Assembly (NCBI GenBank): GCA_020634795.1
Contig: JACKAZ010000008.1
Coordinates: 1 to 64,000 of the forward strand
Length of the DNA: 64,000 nucleotides
Direction: 5' to 3'
From: Ardenticatenales bacterium
GTDB taxonomy: Bacteria; Chloroflexota; Anaerolineae; Ardenticatenales; Ardenticatenaceae
The position numbers and the translations under genes are program-made. Positions 9,211 to 17,880 of this stretch are shown here, in pieces (position 1 is the stretch's first letter; each line of letters starts with the position of its first letter). The notes under the pieces are model-generated. The model was not told where the DNA came from. It searched no databases and saw only the letters and a list, made by a program, of their open reading frames with translations.

Positions 9211-9253
9211 TTGCACCTTGCACCTTGCACCTTGCACTTGACACCTTGCACCT
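9211..9253 (+). repeat. 7-bp tandem repeats (TTGCACC) upstream of methyltransferase
   Basis: Three perfect TTGCACC heptamers are followed by diverged copies, ending six bases before the ATG of the next gene. They occupy the place where a ribosome site would be expected. Confidence 0.85.
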
Positions 9254-9259
9254 TCTCCC

Positions 9260-9832
9260 ATGACCAACCTGCACTTTGACTGGCTGGCCCCGTGGTACGA
9301 GCGGCTGATCAGCCCGCCCGACCCCGCGCCACTGATCGAGCGGCTGGCGCTGCCCACCGACGGCATCTTGCTGGAAGTGGGCGGTGGCACGGGCCGTGTC
9401 GCCGCCCTGCTGAAGGGCTTGGCCCAGACCGTGATCGTCAGCGACATTTCGTTGCCGATGCTGCGCCATGCGCGGCAGGGGCACGGTTTGGGCGCGGCGC
9501 AAGCCTCGGTGTTGGCGCTGCCCCACCGTGATGGCAGCATCGATCGCATCCTTGTGGTCGATGCCTTCCACCATTTCCCCCAACAGGAGCGGGCGCTGCA
9601 CGAGCTGCTGCGCGTGCTGCACCCCGAAGGGCGACTCGTCATCCAAGAACCGGACATCCATGATCGGCGCGTCAAGGCCATCGCACTGGCAGAACGGCTG
9701 GCACTGATGCAGAGCCGCTTCGTGGCGGCAGCGGAGATCGCGCAACTGGCGACCCGCTTCGGGGGGCGCGCCACCGTGGTGCAGGAGGATGCGTTCACCG
9801 TGTCGGTGGTGGTGGGGAAGTCAGAGGGGTGA
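9260..9832 (+). CDS. Class I SAM-dependent methyltransferase
   Basis: A 190-residue soluble methyltransferase of the Methyltransf_11 type. Motif I ILLEVGGGTGRVAAL (residues about 35-49) binds SAM, motif II has the acidic end of strand 2 (VIVSDIS), and motif IV/post-IV reads DRILVVDAFHHFPQQERALHELLRVLHPEGRLVI, where the LHPEGRLV turn is characteristic. The opening FDWLAPWYERLI resembles ubiquinone/menaquinone-type and arsenite-type methyltransferases, but the substrate cannot be named. No Shine-Dalgarno is seen; the heptamer tract abuts the ATG. The gene is followed by a strong bidirectional terminator shared with the convergent amphi-Trp gene. Confidence 0.85.
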   Translation: MTNLHFDWLAPWYERLISPPDPAPLIERLALPTDGILLEVGGGTGRVAALLKGLAQTVIVSDISLPMLRHARQGHGLGAAQASVLALPHRDGSIDRILVVDAFHHFPQQERALHELLRVLHPEGRLVIQEPDIHDRRVKAIALAERLALMQSRFVAAAEIAQLATRFGGRATVVQEDAFTVSVVVGKSEG

Positions 9833-9847
9833 TTCGTCGCAATTCAT

Positions 9848-9890
9848 GACAAAAACGGCGCTTCTGCATTGCAGGAGCGCCGTTTTTGTC
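9848..9890. terminator. Bidirectional intrinsic terminator
   Basis: GACAAAAACGGCGCT and GAGCGCCGTTTTTGTC form a near-perfect hairpin with A- and T-tracts on both flanks. It serves the methyltransferase gene on the plus strand and the amphi-Trp gene on the minus strand. Confidence 0.92.
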
Positions 9891-9911
9891 AAGGGTTAGG
9901 GCCGTGTCGTC

Positions 9912-10187
9912 TCATCGCAGTTCGAGCGGGCCACTTTCCGCCATGTCGTCGGACCACTTGAGTTCGACTTCGAGGCTGTGCTGGGTGCCCTTCACCCCTT
10001 TTTCCTCATCTTCGACCTGCACTTCTAGGATCAGTTGCGGCGGAAGCGCCAACGTTACCTCGTTCCGCCCCTGACCCAGAATGACTTCGCCCGCGTCGAT
10101 CTTGTCTGCCAACGCACGTAAAAATGTGGCTACCTCTTGACGCGATCGTCGCTCTTCGCTTTTGAATAATCTCGTTTCAACGCCCAT
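9912..10187 (-). CDS. Amphi-Trp domain protein
   Basis: A 91-residue protein that is almost entirely one amphi-Trp domain. The visible pattern is RSRQEVATFLRALADKIDAG near the N-terminus, then VILGQG, then VTLALPPQLILEVQVEDEEKG, and a final strand LEVELKWSDD. The family is a small alpha/beta fold found in archaea and bacteria with no firm function. No signal or membrane helix is present. ATG 10187 follows AAAGGAG with an 8-base gap. It is convergent with the methyltransferase gene and shares its terminator. It stands alone, with about 495 bases of empty sequence upstream. Confidence 0.85.
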   Translation of the reverse strand: MGVETRLFKSEERRSRQEVATFLRALADKIDAGEVILGQGRNEVTLALPPQLILEVQVEDEEKGVKGTQHSLEVELKWSDDMAESGPLELR

Positions 10188-10682
10188 GATGGCGCTCCTT
10201 TCTGAGGCGACTTTGCCTCGCTTGCCGTCCCACCACGTACGATGACTGGCTGCGGCGCAAGCGTGGAACTGTCACTGAGTTTGGCGGCCTGTCGTCGCGC
10301 CGCAACGGGTGAAAGCGTGGACGGACGCTTGCCCAGATTGTAGCACAAACGCCGCCTAGCGCCGCCCGTGGGCATTCACGGTTTGCGGGCATCCGGCTTG
10401 GGGCGATTGCCGCTCAGTACAGCCGGATGGCGACGATCGGGTGAGTCAGCCGCCCGTGGGTGAGCGAGGCGGGCGGGCACACGACCCGCCCCTACAGGGT
10501 CATGGGCAATCTCGCAGGGGTCTACGTGGGCGTTGCTCCTTAAGTGCTTGAACGGCGCAGCGCTTGATTGCGAACGACCACACGACCTACCCATTCAATC
10601 CGTGTTAGGCGAAAACCAGCGCTGTGGTATGGTCTGCTCGACCTCTGAGCTGTGAGACGGGCAGTGGAAGGGAGGGGGCATC
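10188..10682. other. Intergenic stretch with a GC hairpin, no gene
   Basis: Near 10472-10490 the sequence GGCGGGCACACGACCCGCC forms a short hairpin of a kind common between genes in GC-rich bacteria. The remaining open frames lack ribosome sites. The right end carries GGAAGGGAGGGGGC, the ribosome site of the DUF5615 gene. Confidence 0.6.
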
Positions 10683-11114
10683 ATGAGTCTGTCAATTGCA
10701 GCGCCTCCTGTGCCTTTGCGGAGCCTGGTACGGTACTTGGCGGACGAAAATTTCAACGTACACATCGTTAATGGCGTGTTGAGGCGATGTCCGGAAACAG
10801 ATATTCTCCGGTTGCAGGACGTCGGGTTGGCAAGGGCCGATGATCCATCGGTCTTAGCTTGGGCCGCCAGCGAGCGGCGTATTCTGCTGACCCATGCTGT
10901 GAATACTGTCACGGTGTTCGCCTATGAGCGTGTGATACGAGGTCTGCTTATGCCGGACGTATTCGAGGTGCCGCTGAAGCTGCCTATCGGTGCGGCGATC
11001 GACGATATCATCCTCTGCAGTAAAGCAGAGGAAGGGGACGGCCAGACCACTACCTTCCACTCATATGAGGTCGGGATGTGGGAGTTCCACCCTCTTATTC
11101 AGGACGGACTCTGA
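10683..11114 (+). CDS. DUF5615 family PIN-like protein (toxin-like, no partner seen)
   Basis: A 143-residue protein whose first 80 residues match DUF5615, a PIN-like nuclease-fold family that often acts as toxin in pairs with DUF433 proteins. Visible elements are the opening YLADENFN, the strand TDILRLQDVGLARADDPSVLAWAASE, and RILLTHAVNTV, where PIN-like proteins have conserved acidic or polar residues (DEN, D in TDI, THAVN in place of THD). The C-terminal 50 residues are longer than usual. The start has a strong GGAAGGGAGGGG site. No DUF433 or other antitoxin gene is visible upstream, so it may be solitary or a relic. It lies at the edge of the accessory segment. Confidence 0.75.
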   Translation: MSLSIAAPPVPLRSLVRYLADENFNVHIVNGVLRRCPETDILRLQDVGLARADDPSVLAWAASERRILLTHAVNTVTVFAYERVIRGLLMPDVFEVPLKLPIGAAIDDIILCSKAEEGDGQTTTFHSYEVGMWEFHPLIQDGL

Positions 11115-11244
11115 CCGATCATCTTGCGCTGCAATGGCGTTGGCCTACCCCTTGCAGACCAGCATTGCCACGCACTGTTAACCCACGCTGCTACACGGCC
11201 CATCGGCGAGGCAATGCTTACCGAAACGCTCGAACGCTTGAACG

Positions 11245-14200
11245 CTACCCCGCCCAGTCGCGGATCGCCTCCGCCTCGTCCCAGCCGGGGGAACGGCGCA
11301 GCGCTTCGTTGGCCCAGCGCAACGTCTCGGCGCGGTCGCCGCGCAGTTTGGCAAGGCGGGCGCGATGGAGCGCAAGGTAGGGGGCATCGGCCTCCAACGC
11401 CTCCGCCGCGTCCAACTGCGCTTCCGCCGCGTCCAGTTCGTTGAGGTCGAGCAGGGTGTCGGCGTAGTTGCGGCGCAGCATGGCGTTGTTTTCGTCCAAC
11501 GTGATGGCGCGGGCAAAGGCGGCGGAAGCTTCAGTGTTCCTACCCTGACTAGATTCCGCGATACCCAACGAATGCCAAAGCTCGCCATCTTCCACGCCCA
11601 AGTCGATGAGTTGCCGCGCGGTATCGGCGACCTCCGGCCAAGCGTCACGTTGGTGGTACATGGCGAAGAGCGCGGTGACGGCTTGGATAAGACGCGGCTT
11701 GTCATCGCTCGCCCGTAGTTCGTCGATCGCGGCGAGCAGGAGACTCTCGGCCTCTTCGCTACTCATTGACGGGGCGCTGGTAGCTTGGAGAAGCTGCTGG
11801 GCATGGCCGATTAGTTGATCTGTCTGTGCCGCTTGCGCTTCCAGCCCGGGCCGATCGGCAAAAAGGTCACGTGCTCGGGTCAGATAAATCAGCGCGGCTT
11901 TGGGATCTCCGTGACGAAGCAGCGCAATGGCATAATTGCCGAGATCTGCCCCTTCGCTGTAAATGTCGCCGATTTGGCGACGGAGGTCAAGCACCCTCTC
12001 CATCAGTACTTGTGACTGTTCCGGCTGTTCAAAGATCAGAATCCGACTCTGTGCGGCAAGGACGTTGGCCTCGCCCAAGCGGTCGCCGACCTGCTGGAAG
12101 AGGGCGAGGGCCTGCTGGTAGCTGGCGAGCGCCGCCTGATTGTCTTTGCGGAAGGTGAGGATATCGCCGATGGCTTTTCGGACGTAGGCCTCGCCCAAGC
12201 TAAAGCCGACCTGCTGGAAGAGGGTGAGGGCCTGCTGGTAGCTGGCGAGCGCCGCCTGATTGTCATTGCGGAAGGCGAGGATATCGCCGATGGCGTGTCG
12301 GACGTTGGCCTCGCCCAAGCGGTCGCCGACCTGCTGGAAGAGGGTGAGGGCCTGCTGGTAGCTCTGCAGCGCCGCTTCGTGATCATCGCGGAAGGCGAGG
12401 ATATCGCCGATGGCGTGTCGGACGTTGGCCTCGCCCAAGCTAGAGCCGACCTGCTGGCTGGCACCCAGAGCAGACGCTAACCATGGTTCGTATTCTGTGT
12501 GTAAGTGACGGGCGGCAAGGGCGTAATTACGCAACGCACGCACAGTGGAGATCAATAAAGCGGCGCAAACCGCGTCGCCGTGCTCAGTAATCAGCCATGC
12601 AATCGCCCGCCTAAGTTGCTCTATTTCTTGATCGAGAATGAGTAATCCTCGTAAATCCCTTCCAATTATTGCGCCATCAGCAGTCGTTGCCACAGCTTCA
12701 AAAAATTCAGCATGGGCTAGGCGGGCGGCCCACGCTTCGTTCTCATTTTCTGACAGAAGCAGCGCTGCCAACTGCCCGATCACCTGATGGAGCGCATAGC
12801 GCGTTTCCACGATTTGCTCGCGCTCGTCTCGGGCCGCTTCCAACAGGGCCGCATCTTCCAATTCTTGACGCCACGCAAGCGCTTTTGCTCCCTCTACCTG
12901 CCATACGCTGGCCATCGCTTCAGTCGAAAAATGGAGTGGCTGGCTACCAAAAACCGCAAGCCTCCGAAACGCACGGCGCAATTCATCATGGGGCAGTTCA
13001 TCGTAGCTTAGTCGCAGCACGGCCTCCAACGAGGGGGTCGCATCGTCAATGCCGAGCCGAGCTTCGGGGCTGTCAAAGCTCAAAAGCTCATCGAATTTGT
13101 CTTGCAGTTGCCGAATGGCGGTTGTTGCCTCGTGGCGGGCCAACCGCTGCAACTGCCTCCCCAGCAGCCGTAGTGCCAAGGGCAGATGGCCGACCGCCTG
13201 TGTCAATGCGGCGGCGGCCTCTGGCGCGCCATCCACTGCGGCGGGTGTGTGGGGACCGCTGTGGCGCAGCAGCTCTAGGGCGGCACCCCGGTTCAACCCG
13301 CGCACATCATAGCGTCGCAGTCTTGCCACAACGGCATCCACGTCATCCAGCGTCTGTTGCGTCCGGGTGGTTGTTAACAGAGCGGTCGAGGGTGTCAGCG
13401 CCTTCAGTAACAAGGCCACATTGTTGAACTGCCACAGATCATCGACAATCAGCAGCAACCGTTTATCTGTGAGCAGCATTTGGAGTTGTTGGCGCAGACT
13501 CTCTTCCGAAAGGGGTTCGGGCGGTGTGCCCGTCAAACGCTCGATCGCCTCCAACAGCGGCGCGCTGCGACTGGCCGGATGGGGGCCGATCGGCAACCAT
13601 AGTCGCCCGCCCTCAAAGCGGTCGACAATCTCCGGGCGGTTCGCCAGCGCCAGTGCGAGGGCCGATTTACCCACACCCGCTTTGCCCCACAAAGCCACCG
13701 ATTGGCCTGTCAGCAGGGTCTCCGCCAGCTCATTCAAAAAGTCTGCCCGCCCAAAGAGGGTGGGCGGCGGCGGGGGCTTGGGGGGACCGGCGGGGCGTGG
13801 GTGGGGTTGGCTGAGACGTTGCTCGATGCGGTTCAACTGTTCAAACTGTAATGCGTGATCTGCCCGCAGTTCGTCAATCCCTCGCCTGATCACATCTTCC
13901 AAGCGCGCAATGCGCTCTTCGAAGGCCGGTCGGTCGAAATAGAGCCGTTGTTGGTCGTCGCTGCGTTGGAGCGCATCTAGGCGCTGTGCAAGCAGGGCCT
14001 GTGTCGCTGCGTTTCGGGTGATCAGTCGTTCGAACTGGATCAGTTGGAAGAGTCGAAAGGCACGATTATTGGCGGCTCTGTCTTGGGCAAGCAGGGAGAG
14101 GAAATGCTTTTCGACAAGCTCCGGCAGGGCCTGTCGGATGGGATCGCGTAGGGTGGCAGGGATAGCCCGCGCCTCGGCATAGCGCTCGAAGGCGCTGCGA

Positions 14201-14649
14201 TAGCGCTCCGCCTCGGTCAGCTCGCCCCAGCGCTGTGGGGCGATGGCCGAATCCATCGCGGTGGCATCGCTGGGCAACGGGCCAGCAAGGTACCCTCGAG
14301 CATCGTTTTTCAGCGCATCAAACAACGCTTTGCGTTGCGCATCACCGATAAACCCATGCGAATCGTGGGGATACCGTGCGTCGAAATCCTCAATGGCCAG
14401 ATCAAAGCTCTGGCCCAGCAGAGCGCGGAGGTCATTCTGCGCAAAACCCTGTGGCCCAAAGAGGCGGCGGCGCAGTTTTGTGGCGGCATCGCTATCGGCA
14501 ATGTAGTCCTTTCCATCCAACGCGATATCATAAAGCGCATTCCCGGCCACACCGCCGATCAGACCTTCGACTACCGGCACGCCCGCAAAATAGCCGATCC
14601 CCATCAACACCGTGCCAAAGATCAACCGCTCAACCTGCTCTTGCTCCAT
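11245..14649 (-). CDS. STAND NTPase with NB-ARC domain and near-identical TPR units
   Basis: A 1134-residue signal-transduction ATPase. The first 45 residues hold a hydrophobic segment (LIFGTVLMGIGYFAGVPVVE); then comes an all-helical region to about residue 300 with a coiled part and a Pro-rich linker. The NB-ARC core follows: Walker A GKAGVGKSALA near 325, Walker B LLLIVDDLW near 400, sensor LLTTTR, and GHLPLALRLLG near 486, then a winged helix. TPRs fill the C-terminal half. Residues about 730-863 are 40-residue TPRs encoded by 120 bp units that are almost identical in DNA. Such proteins sense a ligand on the repeats and oligomerise; roles include defence, signalling and transcription control. 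The N-terminal effector is not recognised. GAGGAG precedes ATG 14649. Confidence 0.88.
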   Translation of the reverse strand: MEQEQVERLIFGTVLMGIGYFAGVPVVEGLIGGVAGNALYDIALDGKDYIADSDAATKLRRRLFGPQGFAQNDLRALLGQSFDLAIEDFDARYPHDSHGFIGDAQRKALFDALKNDARGYLAGPLPSDATAMDSAIAPQRWGELTEAERYRSAFERYAEARAIPATLRDPIRQALPELVEKHFLSLLAQDRAANNRAFRLFQLIQFERLITRNAATQALLAQRLDALQRSDDQQRLYFDRPAFEERIARLEDVIRRGIDELRADHALQFEQLNRIEQRLSQPHPRPAGPPKPPPPPTLFGRADFLNELAETLLTGQSVALWGKAGVGKSALALALANRPEIVDRFEGGRLWLPIGPHPASRSAPLLEAIERLTGTPPEPLSEESLRQQLQMLLTDKRLLLIVDDLWQFNNVALLLKALTPSTALLTTTRTQQTLDDVDAVVARLRRYDVRGLNRGAALELLRHSGPHTPAAVDGAPEAAAALTQAVGHLPLALRLLGRQLQRLARHEATTAIRQLQDKFDELLSFDSPEARLGIDDATPSLEAVLRLSYDELPHDELRRAFRRLAVFGSQPLHFSTEAMASVWQVEGAKALAWRQELEDAALLEAARDEREQIVETRYALHQVIGQLAALLLSENENEAWAARLAHAEFFEAVATTADGAIIGRDLRGLLILDQEIEQLRRAIAWLITEHGDAVCAALLISTVRALRNYALAARHLHTEYEPWLASALGASQQVGSSLGEANVRHAIGDILAFRDDHEAALQSYQQALTLFQQVGDRLGEANVRHAIGDILAFRNDNQAALASYQQALTLFQQVGFSLGEAYVRKAIGDILTFRKDNQAALASYQQALALFQQVGDRLGEANVLAAQSRILIFEQPEQSQVLMERVLDLRRQIGDIYSEGADLGNYAIALLRHGDPKAALIYLTRARDLFADRPGLEAQAAQTDQLIGHAQQLLQATSAPSMSSEEAESLLLAAIDELRASDDKPRLIQAVTALFAMYHQRDAWPEVADTARQLIDLGVEDGELWHSLGIAESSQGRNTEASAAFARAITLDENNAMLRRNYADTLLDLNELDAAEAQLDAAEALEADAPYLALHRARLAKLRGDRAETLRWANEALRRSPGWDEAEAIRDWAG
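12060..12479 (-). repeat. 120-bp direct repeats encoding TPR units
   Basis: Three full units (12060, 12180, 12300) and a partial one (12420 on) share nearly all bases over 120 bp, including silent positions. Each encodes one 40-residue TPR with SYQQALTLFQQVG and GEANVRHAIGDILAF. Identity at silent sites means recent duplication or gene conversion. Confidence 0.93.
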
Positions 14650-15292
14650 GCTAACTCCTCAAGTCATACCAAATCGGAAGGTTGATTGTACAATGTCGAT
14701 CAATGGGAACCGCAAAGCATGGGCCTGCGCAGGCAGGCCCATGGGCCGACAGGCCCTCCAGCGGGGATTTTAATCCCCCGCTCCACGGTTACACCGTCAA
14801 TTCCACAGCCACAATTGTCTATGAGAATGGGTATAACCGTAGATTGCTTCAACCAACTACGATTGTCCATCATACGCCAACGCCCCCGTTTCGGCAATCC
14901 CATGAACGAGCGCCACCCGACTGCGGCAAGGGGCATGAAGGAGCTTGGGGAGCTTGGGGAGCTGGTGGAGCTGGTGGAGCTTGGGGAGCTAGGGGCGCTG
15001 GGGGGTAGGAGGGTCGGCGAGGCATCTTCGCTCGTTTTCAACGATCAGAGTCGGCACGGGCGGAATAGGCGCGGGGTAATCACGGTCAACCGACCTTAGA
15101 ACGGAGCGTCCGCGTAGGCGGACGCGGGGCCAACGGCCTACGAGCGGGGAATTCATTCCCCCGCTGGTGGGTGAAGGAGCTTGGGGAGCTTGGGGAGCTA
15201 GGGGAGCTGAGGGGAAGGCCGAGGCAAGGCCCTGAGGCGGTGCGTCGCAAAGCAACGAACGTGCCATGCAACTTGTTTCAACGCTTCTCGTT
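14650..15292. other. Intergenic stretch holding an inverted copy of the 3.6-kb repeat family
   Basis: The left half (14650-14935) shows no gene. The right half is dominated by the inverted repeat unit and nonamer tracts. AADC transcription ends into this region. Confidence 0.75.
14936..15213 (-). repeat. Inverted copy of the 3.6-4.6 kb repeat unit with flanking nonamers
   Basis: Two (GGGGAGCTT/G) nonamer runs, at about 14939-15005 and 15175-15213, flank a core that is the reverse complement of the array units, including GCGTCCGCGTAGGCGGACGC and CGGGGAATTCATTCCCC. This unit is bounded on both sides by the nonamers. Confidence 0.9.
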
Positions 15293-16762
15293 TCAACGTT
15301 CCAACGCGCCAACGCTCAACCGTTCCAACGCTTCGTTCAACAGCGCCCAAGCCCGCGCGACGTGGCGCGCCTCGGTGCGGATGTTGCCGATGGCGAGGCG
15401 GAGGGTGAAACGGTCGTTGAGTTTGGTGTGGGAGAGGAAGGCCTCGCCGCTGGCGTTGACCGCGGCCATGATCTGTTCGTTGAGCGCATCCTGCGCCTCG
15501 GCGGAGAGCGACGGCGGGGCGGCGCGGAAGCAGACCGTGGAGAGCGGCGTCGGGGCCATGCGTTGCCACGCCGCTGACTCGTCGACCCACGCCGCAAAGC
15601 GCTGGGCCAATGCGATGTGATGGCGTAGCCGTTCGCGTAGCCCTTCGGCGCCAAAGCTGCGCATCACCATCCAGAGTTTCAGCGCCCGGAAGCGTCGCCC
15701 CAACTGCACCCCGTAATCCATCAGATTGACCACCTCGTCCTGTTCCGCTGTCACCAGATATTCCGGCACCAGCGAAAAGGCCCGCTTCAAAATATCGGGG
15801 TGGCGGGTGTAGAGCGCGGAGATGTCGACCGGCGTGAAGAGCCATTTGTGCGGATTGACGACCAGCGAATCGGCTAACTCTATCCCGTCGAACAGCCGCT
15901 CGCGCAACTCCGGCAGAATCGCCGCCGCCCCGCCGTAGGCCCCATCGACGTGCAGCCAGACGCCCTCGCGCTGGCAAAGCTCGGCGATGGGGCGCAGCGG
16001 GTCGATGCTGGTGGTGCTGGTGGTGCCGATCGTGGCGACCGCAGCCACCGGCAGATGGCCCGCCGCGCGGTCACTGGCTATCGCTGCTGCCAACCTGTCG
16101 GCCCGCATCCGAAAGTCGCGGTCCGTCTCGATGGCGATCACGTTCTGCTGCCCGAAGCCGAGCGTCAGCGCCCCCTTCTCGACCGAAGAATGGCTCTGCG
16201 CCGAGGTGTAGAGGCGCAGCGCGGGCAGATCAGCCCGCCCCGCCATGCCCCGCTGGCGGATATCGAGGTTGGCCGCTTCGCGCGCGGCGGCCAGCGCCAG
16301 CAGGGTCGAGATCGAGGCCGTGTCGTTGATGTGGCCGAACCAGTCGTCGGAGAGGCCCATCAGTTGGCGCAGCCAATCCATCGTCGTCAGCTCCAGTTCG
16401 GTCGCGCTGGGCGAGGCCTTCCAGAGCATCCCGTTGACGTTGAGCGCCGCCGCCAACATCTCGCCGAGGATGCCCGGCACCGAGCCGCTGATCGCAAAAT
16501 AGGCGAAGAAGCTGGGGTGGTTCCAGTGGGTGATGCCGGGAACGATGAGTTGATCGAAGTCGGCCAGAATCCGGTCGAGTGGCTCGCCCGCTTCGGGGGC
16601 ACGCGCGGGCAGTGCCTCGCGGATATCGCCCGGCTGCACGGGGCTGAGCACGGGGTAGTCGTCGATCGTCGCCAAGTAGTCGGCGATCCATTCGACCACG
16701 GCGTGACCGTGCCTGCGAAACTGGTCGGGCGAGAAATCGGTGGGGGGTGTGCTATCGGGCAT
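15293..16762 (-). CDS. PLP-dependent group II amino acid decarboxylase (aromatic-L-amino-acid decarboxylase family)
   Basis: A 489-residue cytoplasmic enzyme of the DDC/AADC family, decarboxylating an aromatic amino acid such as Trp, Tyr or DOPA. The N-terminal block FRRHGHAVVEWIADYLATIDDYPV and THWNHPSFFAYF are typical. SQAHSS-type contact reads SAQSHSSVEKGA, the Asp that binds the pyridine is in HVDGAYGG, and the Schiff-base lysine is in VVNPHKWLFTP near residue 304. Substrate specificity cannot be read safely. The start at 16762 is chosen for its AAAGGTG site and the usual family N-terminus; an upstream extension would run through an attC-like repeat. It reads leftward, away from the toxin-antitoxin modules. 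Confidence 0.9.
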   Translation of the reverse strand: MPDSTPPTDFSPDQFRRHGHAVVEWIADYLATIDDYPVLSPVQPGDIREALPARAPEAGEPLDRILADFDQLIVPGITHWNHPSFFAYFAISGSVPGILGEMLAAALNVNGMLWKASPSATELELTTMDWLRQLMGLSDDWFGHINDTASISTLLALAAAREAANLDIRQRGMAGRADLPALRLYTSAQSHSSVEKGALTLGFGQQNVIAIETDRDFRMRADRLAAAIASDRAAGHLPVAAVATIGTTSTTSIDPLRPIAELCQREGVWLHVDGAYGGAAAILPELRERLFDGIELADSLVVNPHKWLFTPVDISALYTRHPDILKRAFSLVPEYLVTAEQDEVVNLMDYGVQLGRRFRALKLWMVMRSFGAEGLRERLRHHIALAQRFAAWVDESAAWQRMAPTPLSTVCFRAAPPSLSAEAQDALNEQIMAAVNASGEAFLSHTKLNDRFTLRLAIGNIRTEARHVARAWALLNEALERLSVGALER

Positions 16763-16847
16763 GTGGCACCTTTGATGGGAGCAGTTGGAGATGGCAAAGC
16801 GTAGCCGATGCAACGCGCAACGGCCAAGCGTGGGGCATACAACGTGG

Positions 16848-16923
16848 GTCAGCGCTTCCTGCATTGCCCCCAGCAACGCCAACACAACGCCCCGCAACGA
16901 TGAGTCACGCTGCGGGGCGTTGG
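16848..16923 (+). repeat. attC-like hairpin repeat, copy 1
   Basis: First of three copies of a 76-86 bp element. It holds the inverted repeat ACGCCCCGCAACG / CGCTGCGGGGCGT and ends GCGTTGGAT, which fits the integron core GTTRRRY. It lies between the AADC start and the DUF2281 gene. Confidence 0.6.
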
Positions 16924-17001
16924 ATATTCTGCTGTTTGTACACCCGGTTAGCTATGACATAAAATAGCATCTATTCTCATCATGAAGAGAAGGAGCCAAT
17001 T

Positions 17002-17214
17002 ATGACCGTTAAGCCGCTGTCGGAACTGGTCCAAGAGCTGCCACTCTATGCCCAAAACCAAGTACGCGACTTTGTGGAATCCTTGCTCACAAAGCACCAT
17101 CGCGAAAGCGCTGGCCCCCTTCAGCAGTCGTGGGCTGGCACGCTGCAGGCGTACCGCGACCAGTATAGTGCGCTCGATTTGCAGCAGAAGGCATTGGAGT
17201 GGCGGAACGAGTAA
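17002..17214 (+). CDS. DUF2281 family antitoxin-like protein
   Basis: A 70-residue acidic, helical protein. MTVKPLSELVQELPLYAQNQ and RDFVESLL are the DUF2281 pattern, and the C-terminal helix (LDLQQKALEWRNE) is the type that wraps a PIN toxin. It would neutralise the VapC-like toxin encoded by the next gene, whose ATG shares one base with its TAA stop. GAAGGAG at 16987-16993 is a strong ribosome site. The module lies between attC-like copies 1 and 2 in the same direction as the repeats, as expected of a gene cassette. Confidence 0.85.
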   Translation: MTVKPLSELVQELPLYAQNQVRDFVESLLTKHHRESAGPLQQSWAGTLQAYRDQYSALDLQQKALEWRNE

Positions 17215-17651
17215 TGTACTTGCTCGATACCAACATCTGGTTGGAACGCTTGCTCGACCAAGAGCGCACACAGGAAGTCGGCCAGCTTTTGGATGTACTC
17301 TCTTCCGATCAGTTGTTGATTTCTGATTTTTCTCTGCATTCGGTGGGCGTCATTCTTCATCGGCTCAAGCACCAGAGAGATTTTTTGACATTTGTTGATG
17401 ATCTGTTTATCAAGGGCGATGTCTTGCTTGCGACCTTGCGTCCCACCCACATGACTCGATTAGTCGAGGTCGCGCACGACTTTCAACTCGACTTTGATGA
17501 TGCTTATCAGTACGTACTCGCTGAACTGTACGATGTGCCACTGGTCAGTTTTGACCATGATTTTGACAGAACATATCGCGGTCGAATTGAACCGCGCGAT
17601 ATTCTCGCAATTCTCCGTGCCCAAGAGAACGAGGGTGACGAATCGGAGTAG
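17214..17651 (+). CDS. PIN domain toxin, VapC-like
   Basis: A 145-residue PIN domain ribonuclease-type toxin. The first acidic residue is Asp5 in MYLLDTNIWLERL; further acidic positions are in LDFDDAYQYVLAE and VSFDHDFDRT, together forming the metal site of VapC-type enzymes that cleave RNA. The start is taken at 17214 because it overlaps the antitoxin stop (TAATG) and removes five residues that would come from a GTG with no ribosome site. Base composition is lower in GC than in neighbouring housekeeping genes, in keeping with transfer. The stop is six bases before attC-like copy 2. Confidence 0.9.
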   Translation: MYLLDTNIWLERLLDQERTQEVGQLLDVLSSDQLLISDFSLHSVGVILHRLKHQRDFLTFVDDLFIKGDVLLATLRPTHMTRLVEVAHDFQLDFDDAYQYVLAELYDVPLVSFDHDFDRTYRGRIEPRDILAILRAQENEGDESE

Positions 17652-17656
17652 CGGCA

Positions 17657-17742
17657 ACAACGCCCGTCCAGCGCTTCCTGCATTGCCCCTGGCAACGCCA
17701 ACACAACGCCCCGCAACGCAACCTATCGCTGCGGGGCGTTGG
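17657..17742 (+). repeat. attC-like hairpin repeat, copy 2
   Basis: Starts six bases after the PIN toxin stop. The left end AACGCCCGTCCAGCG and the internal AACGCCCCGCAACG are both complementary to the right end CGCTGCGGGGCGTT. It ends GTTGGAT (GTTRRRY). Confidence 0.6.
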
Positions 17743-17880
17743 ATTAGCTACTCTCCGAGAGATGGCTGAGGTATAATATTGCCAACATGCGCTGCGCACA
17801 GCACGGGGAATGAAAATGATGAATGGGGAGCAGAGATGGTTAGCCCCTAGTGGCCTCTAGAGAAAGAGCGCGGAAGGGTC

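Noticed and set aside
7814..9745. 643-residue minus-strand frame opposite SQR and the methyltransferase
   Set aside because: The plus strand holds clear FAD, redox-cysteine and SAM motifs; the opposite frame has none.
10540..11160. Additional attC-like sites around the DUF5615 gene (GTTAGGC near 10604, GCGTTGGCC near 11146)
   Set aside because: The core heptamers fit GTTRRRY, but no complementary left arm (RYYYAAC with matching L'') is found at 60-140 bases upstream of either.
16748..16897. Longer AADC start (adds 45 residues)
   Set aside because: The extension translates the attC-like repeat, has no ribosome site and is absent from the family N-terminus.
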